Of a DNA stretch of 64,000 nt, positions 8,424 to 18,993 are shown one piece after another. Both the position numbers and the translations under genes were made by a program. This DNA is from Sandaracinus amylolyticus (GTDB lineage: Bacteria > Myxococcota_A > Polyangia > Polyangiales > Sandaracinaceae). The notes beneath the pieces were generated by a model, which was given only the letters and a program-made list of their open reading frames with translations, was not told the DNA's origin and made no database searches. Positions within the stretch are counted from its first letter, which is position 1, and each line of letters starts with the position of its first letter. The stretch covers positions 5,146,001-5,210,000 of the forward strand of contig NZ_CP011125.1 of assembly GCF_000737325.1 (NCBI RefSeq), read 5' to 3'.

Positions 8424-9524
8424 GTGCCCGCCGACAACTCGCGCATCTCGACGAAGCTGCGGCGCGCGCCCACGCGCTACGTGCCGACGCAGCGCATCGC
8501 CGCGGGCGGCATGGCCGAGGTGTGGAAGGGGCTCGCGCACTTCGAGGGCGGCGACTCGTATCCCGTCGCGCTCAAGCGCGTCCTGCCCGAGCTCGCGGCG
8601 CAGGAGCTCTACCGCTCGATGTTCATGGACGAGGCGCGCCTCGGCATGCAGCTGCGCCACCGCAACATCGTGCGGGTCTACGACGCGCGCGAGGTGCAGG
8701 GCTCGCTGATCATGGTGATGGAGCTCGTCGAGGGGACGACGCTCAAGGCGGTGCTCGATCGCGCGCACGCACGCGGCGCGTGCATGCCGGTCGCGACCGC
8801 GCTCTGGATCACGCGCGAGCTCGCGCGGGCGCTCGCTTATGCGCACGAGGCGCAGGACGCGACGGGACGCCCGCTGCAGATCGTCCATCGCGACGTCTCG
8901 CCGCACAACCTGCTGCTCGGCAAGGACGGCGCGGTGAAGCTCGCGGACTTCGGGCTCGCCGACGCGAACGTGCACGAGACGCAGCTCGGCGGCGGGATGA
9001 TGGGCGGCAAGCTCGGCTACCTCGCGCCGGAGATCATCCAGCAGCAGCCGACCACGCCGCAGATCGACGTGTTCGCCGCGGGGATCGTGCTGTGGGAGAT
9101 GCTGTGCGGGCGGCGGCTCTTCCAGCGCGACGACGACGGCGCGACGGTGCGCGCGGTCGCGGCGTGCGAGGTGCCGCGGCCCTCCGCGATCAACCCGCGC
9201 ATCCCGCGCGAGGTCGATCGCCTGGTGATCGGCGTGCTCGCGCGTGATCCCGCGAAGCGCACGGCGGGCGCAGGCGCGCTCGCGAGCGCGCTCGACGAGC
9301 TGATCCAGTGGCTCGACCCGAAGGTGTCGGCGCGGGACGTCGCGCTGGTGGTCGGGCTCCAGCTCGCGACCGAGCCCCCGAAGCCGACGAAGACCGTGCT
9401 GCCGCCCGCGCCGAACTTCCTCGCGGAGCTCGACACCCTCGCCGAGACCGCGAACGAGTCCGACTTCGGCGCGGCGCCGCTCGATCCGAGCCTGTTCGAC
9501 GGCGGCCGCCGGCGCGGCCGCTGA
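8424..9524 (+). CDS. Hanks-type serine/threonine protein kinase
   Basis: A soluble kinase of 366 residues. The glycine loop is [11 protein letters not shown] (26-36), the ATP lysine is Lys51 in VALKRV, helix C has Glu70, the catalytic loop is HRDVSPHN with Asp157 and Asn162, and DFG is at 175-177, followed by APE. After the kinase fold come about 60 residues ending in an acidic tail ([16 protein letters not shown]), with no membrane segment or sensor. The start is GTG 8424. It faces away from hemL and is followed by a convergent repeat-filled gap. Substrates are unknown. Confidence 0.92.
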   Translation: MPADNSRISTKLRRAPTRYVPTQRIAAGGMAEVWKGLAHFEGGDSYPVALKRVLPELAAQELYRSMFMDEARLGMQLRHRNIVRVYDAREVQGSLIMVMELVEGTTLKAVLDRAHARGACMPVATALWITRELARALAYAHEAQDATGRPLQIVHRDVSPHNLLLGKDGAVKLADFGLADANVHETQLGGGMMGGKLGYLAPEIIQQQPTTPQIDVFAAGIVLWEMLCGRRLFQRDDDGATVRAVAACEVPRPSAINPRIPREVDRLVIGVLARDPAKRTAGAGALASALDELIQWLDPKVSARDVALVVGLQLATEPPKPTKTVLPPAPNFLAELDTLAETANESDFGAAPLDPSLFDGGRRRGR

Positions 9525-9948
9525 CCGCTCCGAGCCTGCGACCAGGCATCCCGCGTATCGGGAGTGAGCCGGCCGCGGGCCCCCGAGGGCTCCGTGCCCG
9601 TCCTGGAGCGGGCCCGACGCGGCGAACATGGGCGCCTTTCACGTCGCCGGGCGTCGCGGGGAGGCCCCCACGAGGCGTCGTGGCCGTCGCGGAGGGCGAT
9701 CGAACGCCTCGAAGGTGCGGCCGTGACGTCCGCGGAGCCGGATCCGGCGCGTGGATCCGGCTCCGCGACCGTCGAGATGGGCGCTCGAACGCCCGGATCG
9801 CGCGCCCGGGGCGTCGCCGGAGCCGGCTCGAGCGCGTCGATCGGGCTCCGCGGGCCCTCGGGACGGCGGCTCGAGCGCGTGGATCGGGCGCCGCGGGCGT
9901 CACGGGCGACGACTCGAAGCGTTCGATCGCGCTCCGCGACGCGCTGGG
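9525..9948. other. Repeat-filled junction between convergent genes
   Basis: The 424-base gap between the kinase and the next minus-strand gene has no gene I can support. Its right half is a degenerate array with a period near 43 bases. The left half is G+C-rich with shorter related fragments (GGATCCGG, CTCGAACGC). Open frames across it exist in several phases and I regard them as by-products of base composition. Confidence 0.6.
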
Positions 9949-9953
9949 TCAGG
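9740..9953. repeat. Degenerate tandem array, period about 43 bases
   Basis: Units begin at 9825, 9868 and 9911 with exact 43-base spacing. They share the pattern ctcgagcg-gt-gatcgggctccgcg followed by a variable part. Two more diverged units of 41 and 44 bases precede them (9740 and 9781), and traces go back to about 9697. The last unit runs five bases into the end of the convergent lipoprotein gene. Confidence 0.8.
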
Positions 9954-11076
9954 GCCGCGACGCGCGGACGACGCGCGCGTGATACGCGCGGGGGTCGCGC
10001 GCGCGGCGCTCCGGGCCGTCGGGCGCGAGCGTGCCGATCGAGTAGCTCACGACGAGCGCGTCGGGACGCAGCGGGTCGAACAGCTCGACGTGGATGCCGG
10101 GGCCCGCGCAGTACGCCTCGGGGTCGCCCTCGGGGAGCTCGCAGTCGATCAGCGGGCGCGGCGCGGACCACGGGCCCTCGGGGCGATCGGCGCGCTGGAT
10201 CTCGAGGCGCTCGCCGAAGCCGATCGCGTAGACGTGCAGGAGGCCGGGCCCGCGGGGATCGCGCACCACCGGGCCGCGGTGCGGGCCGCTGCCGAACACC
10301 CGGCGCGGCGCGCCCTCGCCCCATCCGCGCTCACCGAGGACCTGCCACGCGTCGCGATCGTCGACGGCGTCGAGCGGCGCGCGCGCGACGAAGCAGTCCT
10401 CTTCGAGCCACTCCGGCGGGCCGGGGCAGCCGTACGCGTAGAGGTGATCCTCGAAGACGATCGCCGCGTCGCCGAAGTCCTCGGTGTCGGGGTCGAAGAG
10501 CCAGTCGGGGACGACGAAGCGCTCGCCCTCGCGGCGCGCGAGCCCGACGCCGAGCGCGCGCACGCCGAAGCCCGCGTCGGGATCGAAGGCCCAGCCGCGC
10601 ACCAGCACGCGTCCGTCGACCGCGGCCTGCGCGCCGACGAGGTCGGCGCCGTCGGGCGTCGTGATCACCGGCTCGAGCGACGCCGGCAGCGCGAGCGCGT
10701 CGCAGGTCCGCGCGACGTCGACCCGCACGTGCGCGCGCGGCGCGCCGTCGTGCTCGAGCGCCGGGAGCAGCCACGCGCAGCGATCGTCGAGCGGGATCGC
10801 GATCGGCGCTTCGTGGACGATGTCGGCGTCGCCCTCGAGCGGGAGGCAGCGATCGTCGGGCCACGGCGCGACGTGCTCGCGCGCGCCCTCGGGGCAGCGC
10901 CACGCGAGCGCGTCGCAGAGCGGGGCCGCGAGCTGGAGCGGATCGCAGGGCGCGGCGCGGGTCACGCAGGTCGGGCGCGTCGCGGGATCGCAGGTGGTGG
11001 TGCCGCCGTCGCCGGCGTGCTGGTGCGACGCGTAGCAGCCGGAGAGCAGCACGAGCATGCACAACGAGGGGCGCAC
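9949..11076 (-). CDS. Secreted lipoprotein, possible DUF4185/beta-propeller-type fold
   Basis: The 375-residue precursor starts with a short lipoprotein signal ending LLSGC (Cys14), so it is probably anchored in the outer membrane. The mature chain holds about ten cysteines and repeated short segments such as GRVLVRGWAFDPD, FGDAAIVFEDHLYAYGC, GPVVRDPRGPGLLHVYAIGF and PDALVVSYSIGT, separated by about 50 residues. These resemble blades of a five-bladed propeller as in DUF4185 or GH43-like proteins. I recognise no catalytic triad, so only the export and the repeat architecture are well supported. The start is GTG 11076. Confidence 0.6.
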   Translation of the reverse strand: MRPSLCMLVLLSGCYASHQHAGDGGTTTCDPATRPTCVTRAAPCDPLQLAAPLCDALAWRCPEGAREHVAPWPDDRCLPLEGDADIVHEAPIAIPLDDRCAWLLPALEHDGAPRAHVRVDVARTCDALALPASLEPVITTPDGADLVGAQAAVDGRVLVRGWAFDPDAGFGVRALGVGLARREGERFVVPDWLFDPDTEDFGDAAIVFEDHLYAYGCPGPPEWLEEDCFVARAPLDAVDDRDAWQVLGERGWGEGAPRRVFGSGPHRGPVVRDPRGPGLLHVYAIGFGERLEIQRADRPEGPWSAPRPLIDCELPEGDPEAYCAGPGIHVELFDPLRPDALVVSYSIGTLAPDGPERRARDPRAYHARVVRASRP

Positions 11077-11146
11077 GGCGATGCGCTCAGCATGCCGTGT
11101 GCCCGCGCGATTTCGTGGGGATTCGCGCGGGGCGTGTGCCCGCGAT

Positions 11147-12297
11147 TCACGGCGCGGCGCGGAGGCCCTGGGCGGTGACGAGGAAGAGCGCGGGGGTGAT
11201 GCGGTGCGGTGCGCGCGCGGCTTCGTCGGCGGCGCGCGCGGCGAGCGCGGCGCGGGCGCTCGGTGTCGCGGCGTAGAGCGCGTCGCGGTGGGGGATCGCG
11301 GCCAGGAACGGCGAGCCGAGCTCGGGGGCGAGCACGTCGTGCAGCGTGGGCAGCAGCAGGCGCGCGGAGTCGAGGCCGTCGCCGGTGCGCGCGATCACCA
11401 TCGCGCCCTCGGCGGTGTCGACGCGCGCGAAGCGCGCGGACGCGGAGCGCGCGGCGAGGTTCTCGAGCGCGAGGCGCACCGCGTCGTCGTCGCCGAGGCC
11501 CCAGCCGTCGATCTCGCGGGCGCGAACGAAGCGCGAGCGCCCTTCGTACGCGAGCACGAGCGAGAGGCGCACGTCGTTGGGGAGCACGCGCGAGAAGAGC
11601 GCGGCGCTCACGTCGGCGGCGAGATCGGGGGCGACGACGCGCGGCAGGAGGCGCGCGGCGGCCTCTTCGCGATCGACGGTCGTGCCCTCGCCGCCGGGCA
11701 GCATCGAGACGAGCTTCGCGACCGACTGCTCGACCGCGGCAGCGCCCTGCCCTTCGGTCGCGTCGATCGCGCGCGCGAGATCGACCTCGATGTCGTCGGA
11801 GAGGAAGAGCCGGCGATCGAAGCGATCGCGCACCCGGAGCTCGGGGCGCTTGGTCTCGAGCAGGCGCTCGAAGACGAGCGCGGCGCGGCCGACGCCGTCC
11901 TCGCCGCGGGCCTCGCGCTCGGCGCGGGCGACCTCGGCGATCAGCACGTCGCGCGCGGCGGGCGCGTCGAGCGCGGCCTCGATCGCGGCGAAGGGATCGA
12001 AGAAGCCGCGCGCGCCGACGCGCACGCGGTGGGAGCCGTCGCGCGCGACGTGGCCGCCCTCGCCGACGTGGTCGAGGAGGACGAGCGCGAGGAGCGCGCC
12101 CGCGCCCTCGACGAACGCGCTCTCGTCGCGCGCGCTCGCGTCGTCGCGCTCGGCGAAGCGATCGACGCGGCGCGCGAGCCATGCGAGCGCGGCCGCGCCG
12201 CGTGGAAGTGGCGGCTCGGCGAGGTCGCGCTCGCGCGCGAGGAAGCGCTCGGCCGCGGCGAGCAAGGGGCCCGCGTCGCGCACCGCGCGGATCCAGC

Positions 12298-12301
<4 letters not shown>
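11147..12301 (-). CDS. DUF1444-like protein
   Basis: A soluble protein of 384 residues. The second half follows the DUF1444 (YtpQ-like) pattern: LPRVVAPDLAAD, PNDVRLSLVLAYEG, a run ALENLAAR, TGDGLDSARLLLP and AAIPHRDALYAAT. The first half is Ala/Arg-rich and helical with no recognised domain. GTG 12301 forms a GTGA overlap with the stop of the acyl-CoA dehydrogenase gene, so it is the last gene of that run. No biochemical function is established for the family. Confidence 0.68.
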
Positions 12302-13512
<1,211 letters not shown>

Positions 13513-13518
13513 GTTCGT

Positions 13519-14325
13519 TCACCTTTCGAACCGAGGCGCGCGCTTCTCGACCCACGCGTCGTAGGCCTCGCGGAAGTCCGGGTGCTGCATGCAGATCGCC
13601 TGGGCCTGCGCCTCGGCCTCGATGCCCGTCGCGAAGTCCACGTGGGCCTCGTAGTCGAGCATCTTCTTGGTCATCGCGTGGGCGAAGGCGGGGCCGTCGG
13701 CGATGGTGCGCGCGAGCTTCTTCGCGTCGGCGAGCACGTCGGTGCTGACGCGGTTGAAGAGCCCGATGCGCTCGGCGCGCTCGGCGTCGACGAACTCGCC
13801 GGTGAGGAGCAGCTCGCTCGCGCGGCCGTAGCCGACGATGCGCGGGAGCAGCCACGACGCGCCCATGTCGGCGCCGCTGAGGCCGACCTTCGGGAAGAGG
13901 AACGCGATGCGCGCGTCGGGCGCGGCGATGCGCACGTCGGACGCGATCGCGATGACGGCGCCGGCGCCGCACACGACGCCGTGGAGCGCGGCGATCACGG
14001 GCGCGCGGCACTGGTGGATCGCGGCGACGAGCGCGCCGGTCATGCGCGTGAACTCGAGCAAGCCGCGCATGTCGCGCGAGAAGAGCTCGCCGATGATGTC
14101 GCGCACGTCGCCGCCCGAGCAGAAGCCGCGGGGGCCTTCGCCGTGGAGGAGGATCGCGCGCACCTCGCGCATCTCCGAGAACGCGCGGAACGCGTCGCGC
14201 AGCGCGGCGTAGCTCGCGAAGGTGAGCGCGTTGATGCGATCGGGACGATCGAGGGTGACGGTGAGCACTCCGTCCTCGAGCGCGAGGCGGAAGCCCTCTT
14301 GCTTCAGCTGATCGATGGTCGTCAC
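13519..14325 (-). CDS. Crotonase-fold (enoyl-CoA hydratase/isomerase family) protein
   Basis: At 268 residues it has the usual length. The CoA-binding and oxyanion elements are visible (GEGPRGFCSGGDV, HGVVCGAGAVIAIASDVRIA), as is FPKVGLSGADMG. The two glutamates that act in true enoyl-CoA hydratases are not at their usual places: the first loop reads GAGAVIA and the second SGADMG. It may therefore be an isomerase, hydrolase or ring-cleaving family member rather than a hydratase. ATG 14325 overlaps the ridA stop by four bases, and acyl-CoA dehydrogenase follows directly. Confidence 0.88.
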   Translation of the reverse strand: MTTIDQLKQEGFRLALEDGVLTVTLDRPDRINALTFASYAALRDAFRAFSEMREVRAILLHGEGPRGFCSGGDVRDIIGELFSRDMRGLLEFTRMTGALVAAIHQCRAPVIAALHGVVCGAGAVIAIASDVRIAAPDARIAFLFPKVGLSGADMGASWLLPRIVGYGRASELLLTGEFVDAERAERIGLFNRVSTDVLADAKKLARTIADGPAFAHAMTKKMLDYEAHVDFATGIEAEAQAQAICMQHPDFREAYDAWVEKRAPRFER

Positions 14326-14720
14326 GGGATCACCGCCGTCGCTTCGATCTCGACCTTCGCGCGATCCTCGAGCAGCGCGGCGACCTGCACGAGCGCCATC
14401 GCGGGGTAGTGCTTGCCCATGCGCGCACGGTACGACGCGCCGATCGTCTTCGCCGCTGCGATGTACTCGTGCTTGTCGGTCACGTAGATCGTGAGGCGCC
14501 CGACGTGCTCGGGCGCGCCGCCGGCTTCGCGCACCACGTCGAGCACGTTCGCGAGCGCGAGATCGAATTGGGCCGCGAGCTCGTCGCTCGGGAAGCGACC
14601 TTCGCGATCCCAGCCGATCTGCCCCGCGACGAAGAGCACGCGGCCGTTCGCGGGAAAGAGCAGGCCGTTGGAGTACCCGCGCGGCGGCGCGAGCGAAGCG
14701 GGATGGATGACGTCCGGCAC
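14322..14720 (-). CDS. RidA/YjgF family protein lacking the deaminase arginine
   Basis: The 132-residue protein has the Rid fold pattern (LFVAGQIGWDREG, DLALANVLDVVREAGG, ALVQVAALLED). In enamine/imine deaminases an arginine lies in the PARSxVEVAxL segment. Here that segment reads YPAMALVQVAAL, with Met108 at the Arg site, so this belongs to a Rid subgroup not expected to hydrolyse 2-aminoacrylate. Such forms occur beside crotonase and acyl-CoA dehydrogenase genes in aromatic-CoA clusters. It is the first gene of the run. Upstream lies a 143-base gap with the second copy of the dispersed repeat. Confidence 0.85.
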   Translation of the reverse strand: MPDVIHPASLAPPRGYSNGLLFPANGRVLFVAGQIGWDREGRFPSDELAAQFDLALANVLDVVREAGGAPEHVGRLTIYVTDKHEYIAAAKTIGASYRARMGKHYPAMALVQVAALLEDRAKVEIEATAVIP

Positions 14721-14780
14721 GCGCGGACGGTATCGAGCCGCGATCCTGCGCTCAAGAGCGAGGGCTCACGAGCGACGAAA

Positions 14781-14854
14781 TCGGCTCGCCCGCCGGGCCC
14801 TGCCGTCCGCGCGCTGCGCGCGCTCCCGTCCGGGACCGGCGGGACGAGCACTCC
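14781..14854 (-). repeat. Dispersed intergenic repeat, copy 2
   Basis: This is the inverse-orientation partner of 4413-4489. It occupies most of the gap between the RCC1 lipoprotein stop and ridA and includes TCCCGTCCGGGACCGGCGGG, which can fold on itself, plus an adjacent GCGCGCTGCGCGCGC palindrome. Confidence 0.7.
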
Positions 14855-14863
14855 GGCAAGCAC

Positions 14864-16081
14864 TCACTCCACGCCGATGCCCTGCACCTCGGTGAAGACG
14901 TCGCGGCGATCGGGATCGCCCACGCCGAGGCGTCCGTCGCCGTTCTCGCCGGTGCACCACACGCTGCCGTCGGTGCGCTGCGCGCACGTGTGGAACCAAC
15001 CGACCGACACGCGCGCCCAGTCGGTGCGATCGTCGACGCGCGTCGGGCGGTTGCGATCGTCGATGTCGCCGAGGCCGAGCTGGCCCTCGATGCCGCGGCC
15101 CCAGCACCAGAGCGTTCCGTCGTCCTTCACGCCGCAGGTGTGGAAGACGTAGGTCGCGATCTCGCTCCATCCCGCGTCCTCGCCGACGCGCGTGGGCACG
15201 TCGAAGCGCGAGCCGCGCGTGATGCCGATCTGACCCGAGAAGTCGTCACCCCAGCACCACAGCGTGCCGTCCTGCCGGAGCCCGCAGGTGTGGCTCATGC
15301 CGCACGCGAGCGAGGCCCAGTCGACGTCGGTGCCGACGCGCATCGGCTCGCGCAGCTGCCGCGGCACGTCGGGGCCGAGCCCGAGCTGGCCCTCGGTGTT
15401 GCGGCCCCAGCACCAGAGCGATCCGTCGGTCGCGATCGCGCAGCCGTGGCCCTGGCCGGTGCACACGTCGCGGAAGCGCAGCTCCGACGCGATGCGCTGC
15501 GGCGTGAGCCCGTCGGCGCCCGGATACGCATCGGCGCGCGCGAGCTGACCCTCGATGTTCGCGCCCCAGCAGAGCAGCTCGCCGCCCTCGAGGATCGCGC
15601 AGACGAACTCGCGCGACGCGCGCACCAGCGTCGCCGCGCCGGGCAGCGTGACCTCGGCGGGCGAGCGACGCGGCTCGCGATCGCCGAGCCCGAGCTGGCC
15701 GAGCTCGTTCGTGCCCCAGCACCACACCGCGCCGTCGCGCAGCCCGCAGGTCATGCCCTGCCCGGCCTCGATCGCGCGCCAGTCGCTCGCCGTGCCGACG
15801 CGCGCGGGCACCAGGCGATCGCCGCTCGGGCCGGTGCCGAGCGCGCCTTCGGTGCCGTCGCCCCAGCACGAGAGCGCGCCCCCCACGATCGCGCACGAGT
15901 GCGCGCCGCCCGCCGAGACGTCGCTGACGCCCGGCATCGGCATGCGCCCGTCGTCGCGCGGCACCTGCGCGTCGATCTGCGCGTCGCTCTCGGGCGGGAC
16001 GATGCCGGCGTCGTCGGGCCCGAGCACCTGCGCGGACTCGACGCACCCGACGAGCAGCAGCACGAGCGCGTACCACCTCAC
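14864..16081 (-). CDS. Secreted RCC1-repeat lipoprotein
   Basis: The 405-residue precursor has a lipoprotein signal ending LLLVGC, an acidic Asp-rich linker, then about seven RCC1-type blades. Each blade has a core like CWGxxxxGQLGLG preceded by HTC or HSC, for example HSCAIVGGALSCWGDGTEG, and the regular cysteine pair per blade suggests intrablade disulfides. RCC1 propellers bind proteins; in myxobacteria they are often surface-exposed. GTG 16081 gives a GTGA overlap with the upstream gene, making it the terminal gene of the sigma factor-FecR run. Confidence 0.9.
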   Translation of the reverse strand: MRWYALVLLLVGCVESAQVLGPDDAGIVPPESDAQIDAQVPRDDGRMPMPGVSDVSAGGAHSCAIVGGALSCWGDGTEGALGTGPSGDRLVPARVGTASDWRAIEAGQGMTCGLRDGAVWCWGTNELGQLGLGDREPRRSPAEVTLPGAATLVRASREFVCAILEGGELLCWGANIEGQLARADAYPGADGLTPQRIASELRFRDVCTGQGHGCAIATDGSLWCWGRNTEGQLGLGPDVPRQLREPMRVGTDVDWASLACGMSHTCGLRQDGTLWCWGDDFSGQIGITRGSRFDVPTRVGEDAGWSEIATYVFHTCGVKDDGTLWCWGRGIEGQLGLGDIDDRNRPTRVDDRTDWARVSVGWFHTCAQRTDGSVWCTGENGDGRLGVGDPDRRDVFTEVQGIGVE

Positions 16082-17133
16082 GGCAGCACCTCCAGCGCGA
16101 AGCTCAGGGCGGCGTGGATCTCGAGCCCGGTGAGCCCGACGACGACCCCGCGATCGTCGCGCGCCTCGCGACCGAGGATCGGCACGCCGAGCCCGAGCGC
16201 GACGCCGAGCTCGCTGCGATCGATCGCGAGCGCCGCGCGCAGCCCCGCGCGCGCCATCACCACCGCGCCGGCGTCGTCCCGTGCGAGCGATCCGCCGTTC
16301 GCGTCGGCCTCGAAGCTCAGCCATCCGGCGCGCGCGACGACGAACGCCTCGAGCCGCACCGGGCTCGGTGCGGACACGAGCAAGAACACCGGACCGAGCT
16401 CGCCGCCGAGCATCCAGCTGCGCACCACGCCACGCGCGCTCTCCTCGTCGAGCCCGACGCGCGCGCCGAGACCGAGCTCGAGCCCGACGCGCTCCGCGAG
16501 ATAGAGCCGCACCGTGAGATCGCCGCCGACGAGCGTGAGCCCGCCGAGGTAGCCCTCGACCGCCCCGCGCGCGCCGAGCGAGAGGGCGGGACGCGGGAGC
16601 GTCGGAGAGAGCGCGGCCGCGAGGCGCTCGTCGACGATCGGCGCGACGACACGCTGCTCGACGTACGCCTCGACCGCGGGCGGCGGCTCGATCGCCGGCG
16701 GCGGCGCGTCGGCGATCGCGAGCTCGGCCCAGCTCGCGCGCAGGAGCTCGTCGGCGCCCGCCGCGATCGCGACGCTCCATCCGTCGCTCGGCACGCGCGT
16801 GAGATCGATCGCGCGCTCGACGTGCTTGCCGGTGATCACGTCGTCGATGCGCACGAGGCACGCGGGCGCGCCGTCGCTCGGCGCGGTCACGCGCACCGTC
16901 GCGACCACGCGCTCGGCGCCGTCCTCGGCGTGCACCAGCTCGAGCCCTTGCGCGCGCAGCGCCGCGTCGAGATCGGCGCGCACCGCGAGCCGCAGCGCGT
17001 CGGGCCACTCGCCCTCGAGGCCGAGCTCGACGCGCGGCGCCGGCTCCAGCGGCGCATCCTGCGCAGACGCGACCGCGCCGGCGATCGCATGGATCGCCAG
17101 CGCCGTGGCCACGATGAGCGAGCGCGCCGGCAC
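16078..17133 (-). CDS. Exported protein, possibly outer-membrane associated
   Basis: The 351-residue precursor has a signal peptide (about 1-25, ending ASAQDAP). The N-terminal half contains ADLDAALRAQGLELVHAEDG and a RIDDVITGKHVERAIDL element. The C-terminal half is a series of alternating hydrophobic strands (GLTLVGGDLTVRLYLAERVGLELGLGAR and similar) ending in a terminal SFALEVLP, as in outer-membrane beta proteins. I know no named family for it. GTG 17133 starts one base after the FecR/TPR stop, and the RCC1 gene overlaps its end, so the products probably work together at the envelope. Confidence 0.65.
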   Translation of the reverse strand: MPARSLIVATALAIHAIAGAVASAQDAPLEPAPRVELGLEGEWPDALRLAVRADLDAALRAQGLELVHAEDGAERVVATVRVTAPSDGAPACLVRIDDVITGKHVERAIDLTRVPSDGWSVAIAAGADELLRASWAELAIADAPPPAIEPPPAVEAYVEQRVVAPIVDERLAAALSPTLPRPALSLGARGAVEGYLGGLTLVGGDLTVRLYLAERVGLELGLGARVGLDEESARGVVRSWMLGGELGPVFLLVSAPSPVRLEAFVVARAGWLSFEADANGGSLARDDAGAVVMARAGLRAALAIDRSELGVALGLGVPILGREARDDRGVVVGLTGLEIHAALSFALEVLP

Positions 17134-17134
17134 G

Positions 17135-18187
17135 CTACTCGGCGCAGCGACCCTCGACCTGCGCGCGGTGCACGCCCTCGGGGTACGCGCGCAGGTAGCG
17201 CTCGCGCGCCGCGCGACAGCGCGCGTCCTGACCGGTCTCGTCGTACGCGCGGACCAGCCTCGCCATCGCGTCCTCGCGGAACACGCCCGCGGAGATCGCG
17301 CGCTCGAGCGGCTCGATCGCGCCGCGCTCGTCGCCCAGCGAGTCCATGCGGATGCGCGCGAGCTCGAACGCCGCGAGCCCGGCGTGGCCATCGCGCGGAT
17401 GACGGCGGAGGAGCTGCTCGTACGCGCTCGCCGCCTCGCCGTCGCGCCCGTCACGACGCGCCGCGCGCGCCGACTCGAACAGATCGCTCGCGCTCGGGCC
17501 TTCGCGGCGCGGGCGATCACGATCCGGGCTCTCCTCGACCGCGTCCTCGCTCGGCACCGCGACGTCCTCGTCGCGCGCGACGGCATCCCCGGACCACGTC
17601 TCGCCCGCCGCGAGCTGGTGCACCGCACGCCCGGTGTGCACGTCGACGCGACCGCGCGTGACGTGCACCGCGACGCGCGAGGCTTCGCTCGCCACCGAGA
17701 ACCGCGTCCCGACGACGACGACCTCGACGTCGCCCGCCGCGACCACGAAGCGACGCCCCTCGTCGCGCGCGACCTCGAACGTCGCGCGGCCGTGGCGCAG
17801 CGCGAACCGCACGTCGCGTCCCTCGGCTTCGGTCGCCTCGAGCCGCGTCGACGGATCGAGCGCGATCTGCGAGCCGTCCGCGAGCCGCACGTCGATCGGC
17901 GCGGGACCGCTCTCGATCACCGCGCCTGGGGTCGACGACACGGTCGCGCCCGCGACGCTCGGCAGCGGCGCGAGCGGCGCCTCGCGCGTCGTCACGAGCA
18001 CCGCGATCGCCGCGGCGATCGCGATCACCGACGTGCCACCGATCCACCAACCCCAGAGGCCCCCGCGGCGATGTCCGCGTCGCTCGCGGATGGCGGACCA
18101 CTGCTTCTCGAGCACCACGTCGTCGAGCGGTGGCTCGACCCACTTCGCCAGCGATCTCGGCGGCGGCAACGGCTCCGGCGCGCTCAT
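17135..18187 (-). CDS. FecR-domain membrane protein with C-terminal TPR repeats
   Basis: A cytoplasmic 45-residue N-terminus is followed by one membrane span (about 46-66), a FecR domain (VRLADGSQIALDPSTRLEA, FEVARDEGRRFVVAAGDVEVVVVGTRFSV, VAVHVTRGRVDVHTG) and a periplasmic TPR-like tail from residue 235 on. Adjacent and overlapping the ECF sigma gene (ATGA at 18184-18187), it looks like its membrane partner, controlling sigma release in response to an envelope signal. The TPR tail could be the sensing part. The partnership is inferred from gene order and domain type. Confidence 0.85.
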   Translation of the reverse strand: MSAPEPLPPPRSLAKWVEPPLDDVVLEKQWSAIRERRGHRRGGLWGWWIGGTSVIAIAAAIAVLVTTREAPLAPLPSVAGATVSSTPGAVIESGPAPIDVRLADGSQIALDPSTRLEATEAEGRDVRFALRHGRATFEVARDEGRRFVVAAGDVEVVVVGTRFSVASEASRVAVHVTRGRVDVHTGRAVHQLAAGETWSGDAVARDEDVAVPSEDAVEESPDRDRPRREGPSASDLFESARAARRDGRDGEAASAYEQLLRRHPRDGHAGLAAFELARIRMDSLGDERGAIEPLERAISAGVFREDAMARLVRAYDETGQDARCRAARERYLRAYPEGVHRAQVEGRCAE

Positions 18188-18855
18188 CGCTCCCCTCCCA
18201 CTGCGAGCCTCTCGCCGAGCTTCGTCTCCGCGGCGTCCAGTCGCCGCTTCACCGTCGCCAGCGAGAGCCCCATCTGCTCCGCGATCTCCGCGAGCTGCAG
18301 CCCCTCGACGCGCCGCAGCACCAGCGCGATGCGCGACTCGGTCGGCAGCTCGTCGAGCAATCGATACATCGCGCGCAGCTCCGACTGCACGTCGGGCGGC
18401 GCCGACGACGAGATCACCGCGTCGACGTCGACCGGCTCGCGCCGCGCGAGGCCGAGCCGCAGCTTCAAGCGCTTGCGGCGCAGCCGCTTGTGCGCGGTGC
18501 GGATCGTGATCGATCCGATCCAGCTCCCGAACGCAGCGGGCTCGGTGAGCCGGTCGAGCGCGTCGAGCGCCTGGATGAACACGTCCTGCACGAGATCCTC
18601 GACGTCGGGATCACCGGGCATGAGCCGCCACGCGAGGCCGTTCACCATGCGCGCGTACCGCCGGTAGAGGGCTTCCTGAGCCCATGCTTCGCCGGCACGC
18701 GCAGCGACCACGAGCGCGGCGTCCGAGGGGCCCGAGCCGGACTTCGTGCGGGGCGAAGACGCCCCGTCGGAAGTGTCGCGGGTCTCGCGGGCGCGCTGAC
18801 GTACGTCGTCGGGCACGGCGGCATCGTAGCGGCTCTCCGGGCCGGGTTTCGTCAT
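18184..18855 (-). CDS. ECF-family RNA polymerase sigma factor
   Basis: The 223-residue protein shows sigma region 2 (ALYRRYARMVNGLAWRLM, DVEDLVQDVFIQAL) and region 4 (LPTESRIALVLRRVEGLQLAEIAEQMGLSLATVKRRL), with a basic linker rich in Lys and Arg between them. The Asp/Ser-rich 45-residue N-terminal extension is unusual. I prefer ATG 18855; GTG 18888 would add 11 residues. It heads a four-gene run with its FecR partner, an exported protein and an RCC1 lipoprotein, which are likely part of its regulon. It is divergent from thioredoxin. Confidence 0.9.
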   Translation of the reverse strand: MTKPGPESRYDAAVPDDVRQRARETRDTSDGASSPRTKSGSGPSDAALVVAARAGEAWAQEALYRRYARMVNGLAWRLMPGDPDVEDLVQDVFIQALDALDRLTEPAAFGSWIGSITIRTAHKRLRRKRLKLRLGLARREPVDVDAVISSSAPPDVQSELRAMYRLLDELPTESRIALVLRRVEGLQLAEIAEQMGLSLATVKRRLDAAETKLGERLAVGGER

Positions 18856-18993
18856 CGTTCGTACCGCGACGTCGAGAGAACGGCTCACGCGATGTTCCGC
18901 GGAGCAGAGAGTGCTCCGCCGCCACGTGGCGAATCACCACGCGTGATGTGCGCTTCGTTGACGTGGCCGCGTGCTGGGTGCAGGAACGTGGCC

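Noticed and set aside
6648-9629. hemL extended to 993 codons on the minus strand
   Set aside because: The extension is translation of the 107-base array and the antisense of the kinase gene. HemL family length and N-terminus fit ATG 7934.
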